NCBI GenBank assembly: GCA_038503035.1
Contig: JAVSML010000031.1
Location: 1,373,379-1,437,378, forward strand
Origin: Crocodylus rhombifer
Lineage: Eukaryota; Chordata; Crocodylia; Crocodylidae
Length of the DNA stretch: 64,000 nt
Reading direction: 5' to 3'
Shown here: positions 55,455 to 64,000 of the stretch, piece by piece
Layout: every line of letters starts with the position of its first letter
Numbering within the stretch: the first letter of the stretch is position 1
Translations under genes and position numbers: made by a program
The notes under the pieces: model-generated
Database searches by the model: none
Told to the model about the DNA's origin: nothing
What the model saw: the letters and a program-made list of their open reading frames with translations, nothing else

Positions 55455-56618
55455 AAACAATGTGGCACTGTCAGACCAACCTGGTGGCCTTTTACGATCA
55501 GATCACCAGATCATTAGACGCAGGGGTAGCAGTGGGTATAGTCTTCCTGGACTTCCGGAAGGCTTTTGACACTCTCTCTCACCCTGTTCTCATTAAGAAA
55601 CTGGGGGGCTGTGGTGTAGACACCCACACAGTCAAATGGGTCGCCAACTGGCTGGAGGGCCACACCCAGAGGGTGGTAGTGGATGGGTCCTTCTCAACCT
55701 GGAGGGATGTGGTCAGTGGGGTCCTGCAGGGCTCGGTCCTCGGGCCCGCACTGCTCAACATCTTCATCAGTGATTTGGACGAGGGGGTAAAAAGCACCTG
55801 TTCAAATTTGATGATGACACTAAGATGTGGGGGGACATGGGCACACTGGAAGGAAGCAACAGGCTACAATCTGACCTAGACAGGTTACAAGGGTGGGCGG
55901 ACGAGAATAGGATGGGATTCAACACAGACAAGTGCAAGGTGATGCACCTCGGGAGGAACAACCGGCACCATACCTACAGGTTAGGGAACTCCCCTCTTGT
56001 CAGCACGGAGGCAGAAAGGGATCTGGGGGTCATCATTGACTCCAAGATGAACATGGGCCGGCAGTGTGGAGAGGCAGTCAGGAAGGCCAACCGCACCTTG
56101 GCATGCATCCACAGATGCATCTCGAGCAGGTCCAAGGAGGTGATCCTCCCCCTCTATGCGGCACTGGTCCAGAGGAGGCCACTCGCATGATCGGGGGGGC
56201 AGCAGGGCAGGCCCTACGAGGAGAGGCGACGGGACCTGAACCTGTTCAGCCTCCACAAGAGAAGGCCGAGGGGGATCTAGTGGCCTGTTACAACCTAGTC
56301 AGGGGGGACCAGCAGGCACTGGGGGAGACCCTGTTCCCCCGAGCACCGCCAGGAGTGACCAGGAATAACGGCCACAAGCTGGCAGAGGGCAGGTTTAGGT
56401 TAGATATCAGGAGGTGCGACTTCACAGTCAGGGCGGCCAGGATCTGGGACCAACTTCCAAGAGAAGTGGTGCAGGCTCCTACCCTGGGGGCTTTAAGAGG
56501 AGGTTAGATGAACATCTTGCTGGAGTCGTTTGACCCCAGTACTCTCTCCTGCCATGGCGGGGGGTCGGACTAGATGATCTGCTCAGGTCCCTTCCGGCCC
56601 TAGAAACTATGAAACTAC
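55455..56618 (+). mobile_element. CR1, 5' truncated, young subfamily
   Basis: It starts inside the RT (about 55,455) and ends with the tail GAAACTATGAAACTAC at 56,618. It matches the nested copy at 33,480-34,099 closely, with a deletion of about 76 bases near 56,170 that is present in that copy. The 3' UTR reads GGTCGGACTAGATGATCTGC. Confidence 0.9.
55460..56515 (+). pseudogene. CR1 ORF2 RT C-terminal half, frameshifted
   Basis: The frame at 55,460-55,879 contains [32 protein letters not shown] and [20 protein letters not shown]. The frame is lost near 55,795, just before the catalytic FADD box, which is therefore not readable in the same frame. The next frame (55,825-56,190) has MGFNTDKCKVMHLGRNNR and DLGVIIDSKMNM. 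A third frame (to about 56,507) has GVTRNNGHKLAEGRFRLDI. The missing 76 bases near 56,170 cause the last shift. It cannot be functional. Confidence 0.85.
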
Positions 56619-56619
56619 A

Positions 56620-58034
56620 GACAAAGGCCATGATTCTGCTTGTATCAATGGGGCCTTGCCTTTGTAGAATATAAGCCCTCAGTTTTGATGCGAGACTGCA
56701 TTTCAGGCTTTGGCATGCCTCGGGGTGTGAGATTTCCCCCCCACCTTCCAAAATTTTTGCAAGAAATTAGAGCACTGGCACTGTGAAATCACGCATCACA
56801 AATTGGTGCTAGCCTTTCAAATGGATTTTGTGCAGGCGAAAAAAATGGATGAGTCTCTACCAGTCCTATTTGTGAATTATTTTTGTATCCCATATGTGAA
56901 ACATCAGGAGAGTTGGCATATTAGATCCTAGACTAGGCTGGTGGACTACTACACTGGCTAAATCATTCCACTAAGCTTGTTTTTATTCTTGTCTCATTCT
57001 CTCCCATCTTTCTGCACATTTTGTCTGTTTATTCACAAAGTATATATTGTCCAAATCCTAGGCTGGGAGCTCTCTGGAACAGGAATGGCCCTTATGCAAT
57101 TTCTTTGTATAGAGCCAAGTGCAATAGTGAATTCTCATATTCCCAGGCTGGGTCCCCTGGCTCCTGAGAGAGTCAGGTATGGTGGTAACTGAATTTGCAT
57201 TGAAGTCTGTATAAATTCTTGGAAGACTTTGCAGGAAGCATTTTTAAAAGTTAATCTCTCACTATAATCGGTTCCTTTTCACAGCCTCGTAAATAAATAT
57301 CTCGCAGCTCTTTTCTCATCAGGCTGATTAAGTTTTCAGTTGAGCAGAGTTGAAACATCTCAGGGAAAAAAGAAAAAAAATAACAACACTTGTCAAGCTA
57401 GGGAGACTTTCCAAAGCATTCGTGATAAGGGTAGAAAACCAAGAAAAGGAGTTGAGCGATATAAAGGGCCTCTGTGCAGAGCAATTAGTAGAAGGAACTG
57501 GGGTTTGAACTTGAGCTTGTATAAATCCAGACTGGTACCAAAAAGGAAATCCCATAGAGGTTTCAAATGAGCATTCTGCCCTAAAAACTAGTTCCCCTGT
57601 AATGAAGACTATCTCCCTCGTGGCATTGGAGAAGGCAACTGGTGCTCAGAAGACTCATAAGTAGTGGATGAATGAGAACAACACGGTGCTGCACTGGACT
57701 CCTGCCTCCCCTAGAAGCAAATGGGACTGTGCATTTAAATTAACAGTAATTTCCACAGTCGTGTCCCTGATAGCAAATGCTGTTAATGTGCATGCTTGGC
57801 TAATGTTATGGAGTCCAGGGGTGCAGTCATCCGAGAGAGGAAGGGATTGCCTGCGCATTGGTAGCCCCTGTATAGGAGGGAAGAACAGCTACCGTTGACT
57901 GCCCATCTTCTTTCATGGAGCTGGACAAGGGTTTAGCACAGGAAGATCTAATGCAGGAAGGGAAGCAAGCTGAAGCAGAAAATAGACAGGCACATGCTTC
58001 TTCCATTTGGAGTAAGGGGAAGCATATACACAGC
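56620..58034. other. Unassigned intergenic or intronic DNA
   Basis: No gene or named repeat recognised. Confidence 0.4.
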
Positions 58035-58037
58035 AAG

Positions 58038-58279
58038 GGGCGTGTCTACATGAGACACTTAGTGGACTAATTCTGCTGCACATTAGCATGGCTGGCAAAA
58101 CCACGCTAATGCACTAATGTGCAGTAGATGAGTCTAATGGGCATTAAGCATCACATAGAAAGCATTCATTTGGGCTAATGCACAGTAATGCTGATTACGG
58201 TGCATTTAGTACCTCTCATATTGGTACTAAATTTAATGTATTGAAATTACAGTGCGTTAATGAATGTGTAGACATGCCC
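58038..58279. mobile_element. Palindromic MITE (242 bp), GGGCATGTCTACA family
   Basis: Left end GGGCGTGTCTACATGAGACA; right end GTGTAGACATGCCC followed by AGT. It shares AATGTGCAGTA and TAATGCACAGTAATG motifs with the copies at 46,945 and 13,990. It is shorter than the 46,945 copy and lacks that copy's internal hairpin. Confidence 0.75.
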
Positions 58280-58282
58280 AGT

Positions 58283-59265
58283 AGGTGCTACTAGGATCAT
58301 GCTATGGGTGCTGGTTCCCAAGGATCTTCACCATGCTTTGGGTACACACCGACTCCAGAATAAACTGTCAGCAGCCCATCCAAGCCTAGCATCCCACTGG
58401 GCTGTTGCGACTGAGATGTGGCACGTCAGCAAGCACTGCGGCTAGTGTCACATCTGGCTCTTTATGGCTCCCCAGCACCACTGGCCAGAAGTATATTATA
58501 CCTGAGTTTACAGAAGGCAATCCCAATCCACATGCAACCCCAGCTCAGACACGCAGCACCAGAGCTGCAGTGAGGTGCCCTCCCTGCTCTCTCCCCATCA
58601 AGCACACAATCATTATGGTGAATGCCCAGCACGAGCTTCACCTACTGTCAGGTGCTGATGAGCAAGTCAGGCAGCTGAGGCTGAAAACTACTGCTGACAG
58701 CCTCCAGCCACAAAAAGCAATTAACTCCTCCGCTGAAAAAGCTGCTACCCAGGAATCTTATTTTCTATCTGTTTTATGTATTTAGTTTTGCAAATCAGTG
58801 GAGCTTTGACAATGCTTTTTGTTTAAAGAAATCATGTAGGCACCACTCTCCCAATCACAAAAGGATTCTTGGCCCCCACCCCCTCTACTGCATTTGAACA
58901 CACAAGGGCCAAGTGAGGCCTGACGGCCAAGATTTCGGTTATTGTTGGACTAACCAATATAAAAGCATTAACTAGAGAAAAAAGGAGCACCTGTTTATGT
59001 ATTCCAGTTGGTTTGGCTTTGGGCGAGCCAACTGATGTAACCAACTCTGCTCTCTTCTTCCGTGTGATTTCGTCAGTAACTATCCATGAACTACATGCAA
59101 GCAGCAACCAACAGATCCAAATTTGTGAAAAAGGCTCCTGTTTAACCCATCACACTTCCAGAGAAAGCTCCATGTTTATACTCTGTAGACCTAGACAATA
59201 TGTTTGGCTCTAAATAGTCTCTCAACATAAAGCAGCTCTTCTGTCAACACATCCTTTGGAGGGGT
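58283..59265. other. Unassigned DNA
   Basis: No gene or named repeat recognised. Confidence 0.35.
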
Positions 59266-59267
59266 CA

Positions 59268-59352
59268 GAAATTCATAGACTCACTGAAGTTTAGGGCTGA
59301 AAAGGACCTTGTGCGATCATCGGGCCCAGCTCCCCTGCTCTGGGCAGGAAGT
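59268..59352 (-). mobile_element. CR1 3' end fragment
   Basis: AAATTCATAGACTCACTGAA, then GGGCTGAAAAGGACCTTGTG and CTGGGCAGGAAGTCAG fit an inverted CR1 3' UTR. Confidence 0.75.
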
Positions 59353-59795
59353 CAGTTTTCAAAGTTTTTAGGTATAAATATTAAGCCTTGGGACTCAGGG
59401 AAATCAACAATTGAAAGAGCTTGGCTAGGTGATGGCAATGGGGGTCACTGGAGAGGGCTCTGGTACAAGAAAATAAAACTACCATGGGAAAAGCATGAGC
59501 AAAAATGGGCTTGATGAAGACTTTTTGGATCCAGAGTACTCATTCCCTTCCCCACCCCGAGGAGATGATGCTGCACCCATACTACCCATCGCTACCACAG
59601 CACCTACTGGAGGCTTTAGTATACCTCTGATTTTCCTGACGCTTGCTTTTTTCAGTTTTAATCTGGATAAATCTCTCTCCCTGGTGAGGGAAGAGAGAAG
59701 GAGTTAGACACGCTAGTCTCAAATTAGGCAAAAGGCAGGGCAGCGTGAGAGTGTGACACCTCATTCAGAGAGACATGAGCTATAGGCTACAGCCT
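59353..59795. other. Unassigned DNA
   Basis: No gene recognised. Confidence 0.35.
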
Positions 59796-59799
59796 TCTT

Positions 59800-59878
59800 T
59801 CTCAGATGCTGTGAGGGAATGAGACCGAGCACTTGATGCTAAGAGGAAGGAGAGATGGGCTACCAACTGAGCTATACA
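59800..59878 (-). repeat. tRNA-like sequence with A-box, SINE or tRNA pseudogene
   Basis: On the minus strand TATAGCTCAGTTGGTAG (59,875-59,859) is a good match to an internal polymerase III A-box. About 45 bases further on, GGTCTCATTCC is a weak B-box. The spacing is longer than in most tRNAs and no cloverleaf can be closed by eye, so a SINE head or decayed tRNA is more likely than a functional tRNA. Confidence 0.35.
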
Positions 59879-59989
59879 AATACTTCCATTGGCCATTTCC
59901 ATATTTCCGCTGGCCATTTGTAGCAGAAAGCTAATGAAAAAACGCTTGAGCCAGTCTGATTGCATCCCAGCATGCATACACTCAATGCA

Positions 59990-60830
59990 TTTAGAGACTT
60001 TTAAAAGGTCATTTTAATCCTCTCTTTTCTTTCCCTCCACCCCCCTGTTTAATTCAAAATAACCAAGAGCAGCTCTATGGAGAACTGCAGCTCATGACAT
60101 ACTAAAATGTGCCCCATGGCTGCTTTCTTCTTCTGAAAGGAGAGTGAGAGGCTTTTCTTGCTGATGCACTCAAACGGCGTGCAACACCTTTAAAAAGAAG
60201 CAGCCTGGTGCTGCATTTTTTTAAAAATTTTATCTGAATAAAAGAGGACCCAGGGGATTTATTTGGGAGCACAGGTTTATGGATAAATGCATGACCCTTT
60301 TCAATGTGTGTCAGTTTGTGTAAGCTATGGAGTGCTCAGATAAGAGGAGGTTCTGATAACTGAGGCTCTCCTGTATTTTCAATTTTGCTCTCATTATTTT
60401 TAGAGAGGATCGAAAGGAGACAAATGCAATGCACAGGGTGAAGAGTCCACGGAGATACAACAGCAAAACTCACCTCGGAACAGGCCGGGCATCTAACAAT
60501 TCCTACGGGAGATAATTGCGTAGAGTCAAATAGAGCAAGAAGTTGAGCGGAGCGGCTGGGAATTACAAGAGCCGTGCGAGGAAATATTGCCATTGTTTGT
60601 CTGTCGCTTTTTATTTCAATTCTGTGATGATTTATATGCACAGACGTCCGGTTTCCTGGCAAAGTCCCTGTGCAGGGTTCTCACAGGAAAGGCCTCGTTA
60701 AAACCTGGCACCAAACCATGAAGAGAAGGGGGTCTGCTGAAGTCCCTTCACCCAATGAGGAAAAAGGATGGTCTTGAGACAAAGGTGGCCCTTAGTGTCC
60801 CTACTTCCTGGGTTTTCCAATATATCCTGG
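59990..60830. other. Repeat-poor stretch, possible conserved non-coding element
   Basis: No transposon is recognised. The part at about 60,400-60,650 keeps several CpGs (CTCGGAACAGGCCGGG, TTGCGTAGAG, AGCGGAGCGG) together with AATTA-type cores. No alignment is available, so this is only a pointer. Confidence 0.25.
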
Positions 60831-60832
60831 CA

Positions 60833-60900
60833 CAAGGAACTTAGCTCCCCTGGGCCTCAGTTTCCCATCCATTAAAGGAAAGAGAATTTTGCTTCCCAAT
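60833..60900 (+). repeat. MIR SINE fragment
   Basis: CCCTGGGCCTCAGTTTCCCA followed by TCCATTAAAGGAAAGAGA matches the MIR segment around CTCAGTTTCCCC. Confidence 0.6.
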
Positions 60901-61455
60901 ATGGTTGTGATACTTTTACTGAGGAAATCAGGGTATTTCTTTAGGGTGCAAGGCGGCACTGAGACCCATCACACCCACGTGCTAGCTCCTAAGCAGAAGC
61001 AGGGTGGCTGCACTAGCACTGAGAGCCAGATCTCGTTGACCTACACGCACTGCTCAACTAACAGAGCTCCGCTGCTTCCAGACTGCAAGCCCCAGAGCAT
61101 CCTTCTACCAAGGCTGGAGCAATGTGGGATAGGAAACATGCCTCAAGGGGCCAGTGCACCGCCAGTTGTCCCCGCTGCTGTGCACAAGGGCATGTTCATT
61201 AGTGCACAATCAAGTCCCCATTTCCTGTTTATCAGGTTCAGTGCTGGACATGTGCATCAGCAGAGTATATCTAGCTCCCAGCAGTCAGTCAGTGAAGAGT
61301 TAAATGCTGCCCCAGGGCAGTGTTGTGAGTCTTATGAGTTGCAAGCAGTTTGCAAGGCGGGGAGAGAAAGTTGCCCCAGCCCATGTACATGAGCAGGCAG
61401 GTATGGCACAGCTGAGCTTGAATACCAGGGGGAAAGACTCTGAACCTGGTCTCTA
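60901..61455. other. Unassigned DNA
   Basis: A 167-codon frame (60,889-61,392) has no recognisable domain, no homology cue and no splice context; I do not call it a gene. Confidence 0.35.
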
Positions 61456-61461
61456 AGGCTA

Positions 61462-61646
61462 GGGACAGAAGTTACACATAAACCAGTTTAAGTGATCAGA
61501 AACTGGTTTAAACCTGTACCAGAATTGAAGTTCAGTGCACGTAAACCAGTTTCAAAATGGCTGAAACTGGTTTAAAATAAACCTGGTTGAATGTAGTATC
61601 AGACTTAACTGATTTGGAGCAAACTGGTTTATGAAACTTCTGTCCC
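61462..61646. mobile_element. 185-bp palindromic MITE (family A, copy 2)
   Basis: It starts GGGACAGAAGTTACACATAA and ends GAAACTTCTGTCCC. Its length is identical to the copy at 11,656-11,840 and it is similar throughout (for example CTGGTTGAATGTAGTATCAG against CTGGTTGCATGTAGTATCAG). It is non-coding and palindromic. Confidence 0.8.
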
Positions 61647-61811
61647 AGACCTAAATGGCATGGGGCATTTCCCCTCCAGAGCCAGCAGGAAACCAGGAGC
61701 CCCACCGAGGTTCTCAGGGTTATACCCTGGGTCCAGCTCTGTCCTGGGGCCGGCCACACACCTATGTGCTGTTCATTGCTGCACAAAAAACTCAACCAGG
61801 CTGTAGTTGTA

Positions 61812-63859
61812 TCATAGATTCATAGATTCATAGATGCTAGGGTCGGAAGGGACCTCAATAGATCATCGAGTCCGACCCCCTGCATAAGCAGGAAAGAGTG
61901 CTGGGCCTACATTACCCCAGCTAGATTCACATCTAGCCTTCGCTTGAAGACCCCCAGGGTAGGGGAGAGCACCACCTCCCTTGGGAGCCCGTTCCAGACC
62001 TTGGCCACTCGAACTGTGAAGAAGTTCCTCCTAATATCCAGTCTAAATCTGCTCTCTTCTAGCTTGTGGCCATTATTTCTTGTAACCCCCGGGGGGGCCT
62101 TGGTGAATAAATACTCACCAATTCCCTTCTGTGCCCCCCTGACGAACTTATAGGCAGCCACCAGGTCGCCTCTCAACCTTCTCTTGCGGAGGCTGAAAAG
62201 GTCCAGTTTCTCTAGTCTCTCCTCGTAGGGCTTGGCCTGCAGGCCCTTAACCATACGAGTGGCCCTTCTCTGGACCCTCTCCAGGTTATCCGCATCCTTT
62301 GTGAAGTGCGGCGCCCAGAACTGCACGCAGTACTCCAGCTGCGGTCTGACCAGCGCCCGATAGAGGGGAAGTATCACCTCCTTGGACCTATTTGTCATGC
62401 ATCTGCTGATGCACGATAAAGTGCCATTGGCTTTTCTGATGGTTTCGTCACACTGCCGACTCATGTTCATCTTGGAGTCCACTAGGACTCCAAGATCCCT
62501 TTCCACTTCCGTGCCACCCAGCAGGTCATTTCCTAGGCTGTAGGTGTGCTGGACTTTTTTCCTCCCTAGATGCAGCACTTTGCATTTCTCCTTGTTGAAC
62601 TGCATTCTGTTGTTTTCTGCCCACTTGTCTAACCTGTCCAGGTCTGCTTGCAGCTGCTCCCTGCCCTCCGGCATGTCCACTTCGCCCCATAGCTTAGTGT
62701 CATCTGCAAACTTGGACAGAGTACATTTCACCCCCTCGTCCAAGTCGCTGATGAAGACATTAAAGAGTATCGGTCCAAGCACCGAGCCCTGCGGGACCCC
62801 ACTGCCCACACTCTTCCAGGTCGAAACCGACCCATCCACCATGACTCTCTGGGTGCGACCCTCCAGCCAATTCTCCACCCACCGGACTGTGCAGTCATCC
62901 AAGTCACAGCCCCTTAACTTGTTCACCAGTATGGGGTGGGATACCGTGTCAAAGGCCTTCCTGAAGTCCAAGTATACGACATCCACCCCTCCTCCTGCAT
63001 CGAGGCGTTTTGTGACCTGGTCATAAAAAGAGACTAGATTGGTCAGGCACGATCTACCTGCCACGAACCCGTGCTGGTTTCCCCTCAGCATAATTTGTCC
63101 TGCCGGGCTCTCACAAATGTGAGCCTTGATGATTTTCTCAAAGATTTTGCCAAGGATGGAGGTGAGACTGACTGGCCTATAGTTACCCGGGTCCTCCTTC
63201 CTCCCCTTCTTGAAAATGGGAACCACATTGGCCCTTTTCCAGTCCTCCGGGACTTGACCCATGCGCCACGAGCGTTCAAATATTCCCGCCAGTGGCTCTG
63301 CAATGATGTCGGCCAGTGCCTTCAGTACCCTCGGATGGAGCTCATCCAGGCCTGCCGACTTAAAGGCATCCAGTTCTTCCAAGTGACCCTGCACCACCTC
63401 AGGGTCCACGCATGGCAGTCTGGTGCCTTGCTGCTGCCTCCCTACACTCCCAGTGAGAGACTTGTCATGCCTCTCGCTTAGGAACACTGAGGCGAAGAAC
63501 TCGTTGAGGAGTTCAGCTTTGTCCCCTCTGTCCGTCACCAATTGTTTCTGCCCATTTAGCAGGGGTCCTATTCCTCCCTGGGCCTTCCTTTTACTCCCTA
63601 TATATCTAAAAAACAATTTCTTATTGTCTTTTACTTGGGTTGCCATCCTCAGCTCCATGGTAGCTTTGGCCTGTCTAACTGCCTCCCTACAAGCACGAGC
63701 AGAAGAGGTATATTCCTCTTTGGTGATCTCTCCCTGTTTCCACTTTTTATGTGCTCCCCTTTTGGCCCTTAGTCTGCCCTGGATTTCTCTGGTCAGCCAG
63801 GGAAGCCTCCTGGCCCCTTTCCCTCTTTTATCTCGCATTAACAAGATACAGCCTATGGC
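61812..63859 (-). mobile_element. CR1 with open ORF2 3' half, cut by a hAT MITE
   Basis: The inverted tail of CATAGATT repeats starts at 61,812, followed by the 3' UTR (GGGTCGGAAGGGACCTCAAT). CR1 sequence is continuous to 63,859, where the hAT end CAGTGG begins. The element may resume beyond the window. Of all the CR1 copies here, its coding sequence is the best preserved. Confidence 0.92.
61907..63859 (-). CDS. CR1 ORF2 reverse transcriptase region, open, partial
   Basis: The minus-strand frame is open from the hAT junction to the TAG at 61,907-61,909, about 650 CR1 codons. It covers the linker after the endonuclease (LPWLTREIQGRLRAKRGAHK), the RT fingers (SAGLDELHPRVLKALADII, ANVVPIFKKGRKEDPGNYR), palm ([36 protein letters not shown]) and an intact catalytic box KFADDTKLWG, then the thumb and the C-terminal domain (RNNGHKLEESRFRLDIRRNFF). 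The reading frame continues about 30 codons into the MITE, which is accidental. RT motifs are intact, unlike in the other copies, but the endonuclease and 5' end are not in the window. It is a transposon gene, not a host gene. Confidence 0.88.
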   Translation of the reverse strand, partial: AIGCILLMRDKRGKGARRLPWLTREIQGRLRAKRGAHKKWKQGEITKEEYTSSARACREAVRQAKATMELRMATQVKDNKKLFFRYIGSKRKAQGGIGPLLNGQKQLVTDRGDKAELLNEFFASVFLSERHDKSLTGSVGRQQQGTRLPCVDPEVVQGHLEELDAFKSAGLDELHPRVLKALADIIAEPLAGIFERSWRMGQVPEDWKRANVVPIFKKGRKEDPGNYRPVSLTSILGKIFEKIIKAHICESPAGQIMLRGNQHGFVAGRSCLTNLVSFYDQVTKRLDAGGGVDVVYLDFRKAFDTVSHPILVNKLRGCDLDDCTVRWVENWLEGRTQRVMVDGSVSTWKSVGSGVPQGSVLGPILFNVFISDLDEGVKCTLSKFADDTKLWGEVDMPEGREQLQADLDRLDKWAENNRMQFNKEKCKVLHLGRKKVQHTYSLGNDLLGGTEVERDLGVLVDSKMNMSRQCDETIRKANGTLSCISRCMTNRSKEVILPLYRALVRPQLEYCVQFWAPHFTKDADNLERVQRRATRMVKGLQAKPYEERLEKLDLFSLRKRRLRGDLVAAYKFVRGAQKGIGEYLFTKAPPGVTRNNGHKLEESRFRLDIRRNFFTVRVAKVWNGLPREVVLSPTLGVFKRRLDVNLAGVM

Positions 63860-64000
63860 AGTGGTTTTCAGCCTGTGGTCCACGGACCACTGTGGTTCTG
63901 ATGCATAAAGCGGTTCATTTCTCTGGAGGCCACAAAAATCACAGACACACACTCATTAGATGGCACAAAAGGTGTATTTGCAAATAGGGTCAGAGCAGAG
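63860..64000. mobile_element. hAT-type MITE, left part, running off the window
   Basis: CAGTGGTTTTCAGCCTGTGG at 63,860 is a hAT terminus. The flank GCCTATGG (63,852-63,859) should be repeated at the far end. The terminus includes a small inverted repeat (GTGGTCCACGGACCAC). Confidence 0.7.

Noticed and set aside
59800..59878. Functional tRNA gene on the minus strand
   Set aside because: The A-box is good, but the B-box is weak, the spacing is long and no acceptor stem pairs.
60889..61392. 167-codon open frame on the plus strand
   Set aside because: Composition is not domain-like, no homology cue, and it abuts a MIR remnant; most likely chance.
62544..63908. Plus-strand frames of 136-161 codons within the last CR1
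   Set aside because: Antisense shadows of the minus-strand ORF2 with no motifs of their own.

Overview
The window looks like non-genic chromosomal DNA of a sauropsid, most likely a crocodilian such as an alligator. The evidence is abundant CR1 LINEs of crocodilian/turtle type (3' tails with ATTCTATGA- and TCTATGAAA-type repeats, ORF2 ending in ...LAGVM-like residues), old MIR SINEs, short hAT elements and a class I (gammaretrovirus-like) endogenous retrovirus. The species call is inference from repeat content. I found no host protein-coding gene, functional tRNA gene, rRNA gene or CRISPR array. Nearly every open frame of substance belongs to a transposable element.

Layout. 43-4530: a near full-length plus-strand CR1 with 5' UTR, broken ORF1 (zinc-binding Cys pairs, coiled coil, SGNH esterase) and broken ORF2 (endonuclease plus reverse transcriptase). 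4.5-15.3 kb: mostly unassigned intergenic or intronic DNA with microsatellites, a 185-bp palindromic MITE, MIR and CR1 scraps. 15.29-15.88 kb: a probable solo LTR. 16-32 kb: many CR1 3' fragments, a perfect 20-bp hairpin, alternating inverted repeats at 19.35-19.43 kb, a hAT MITE inside a CR1, a GC-rich block at 27.3-27.85 kb and AT-rich, repeat-poor stretches that could be conserved non-coding elements.

32.27-35.46 kb is an old minus-strand CR1 carrying two hAT MITEs and a younger plus-strand CR1. Directly after it, 35,526-41,913, lies a complete provirus structure: two 407-bp LTRs that differ at only five positions, a 4-bp target duplication (GTAG), a tRNA-His primer binding site, and gag, pro, pol and env remnants. 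Its coding region is heavily damaged: frameshifts, stops, Asn in place of catalytic Asp in both reverse transcriptase and integrase, a deletion joining the RT palm to the integrase core, and an env lacking most of TM.

42.4-46.5 kb holds further nested CR1s (an old plus-strand copy split by a hAT MITE and by a younger minus-strand CR1). 46.9-61.6 kb contains two members of a GGGCATGTCTACA-ended MITE family, a non-CR1 LINE relic, a 1.16-kb plus-strand CR1, MIR copies and the second 185-bp MITE. The window ends in a minus-strand CR1 (61,812-63,859) whose reverse transcriptase frame is still open, cut by a hAT MITE that runs off the end.

These elements do not cooperate in a pathway; they form a layered insertion record. 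The most informative results are the mismatch between the young LTRs and the ruined interior of the provirus, and the uniform nnnTAnnn target sites of all six recognisable hAT termini, which point to a Buster-type hAT source.
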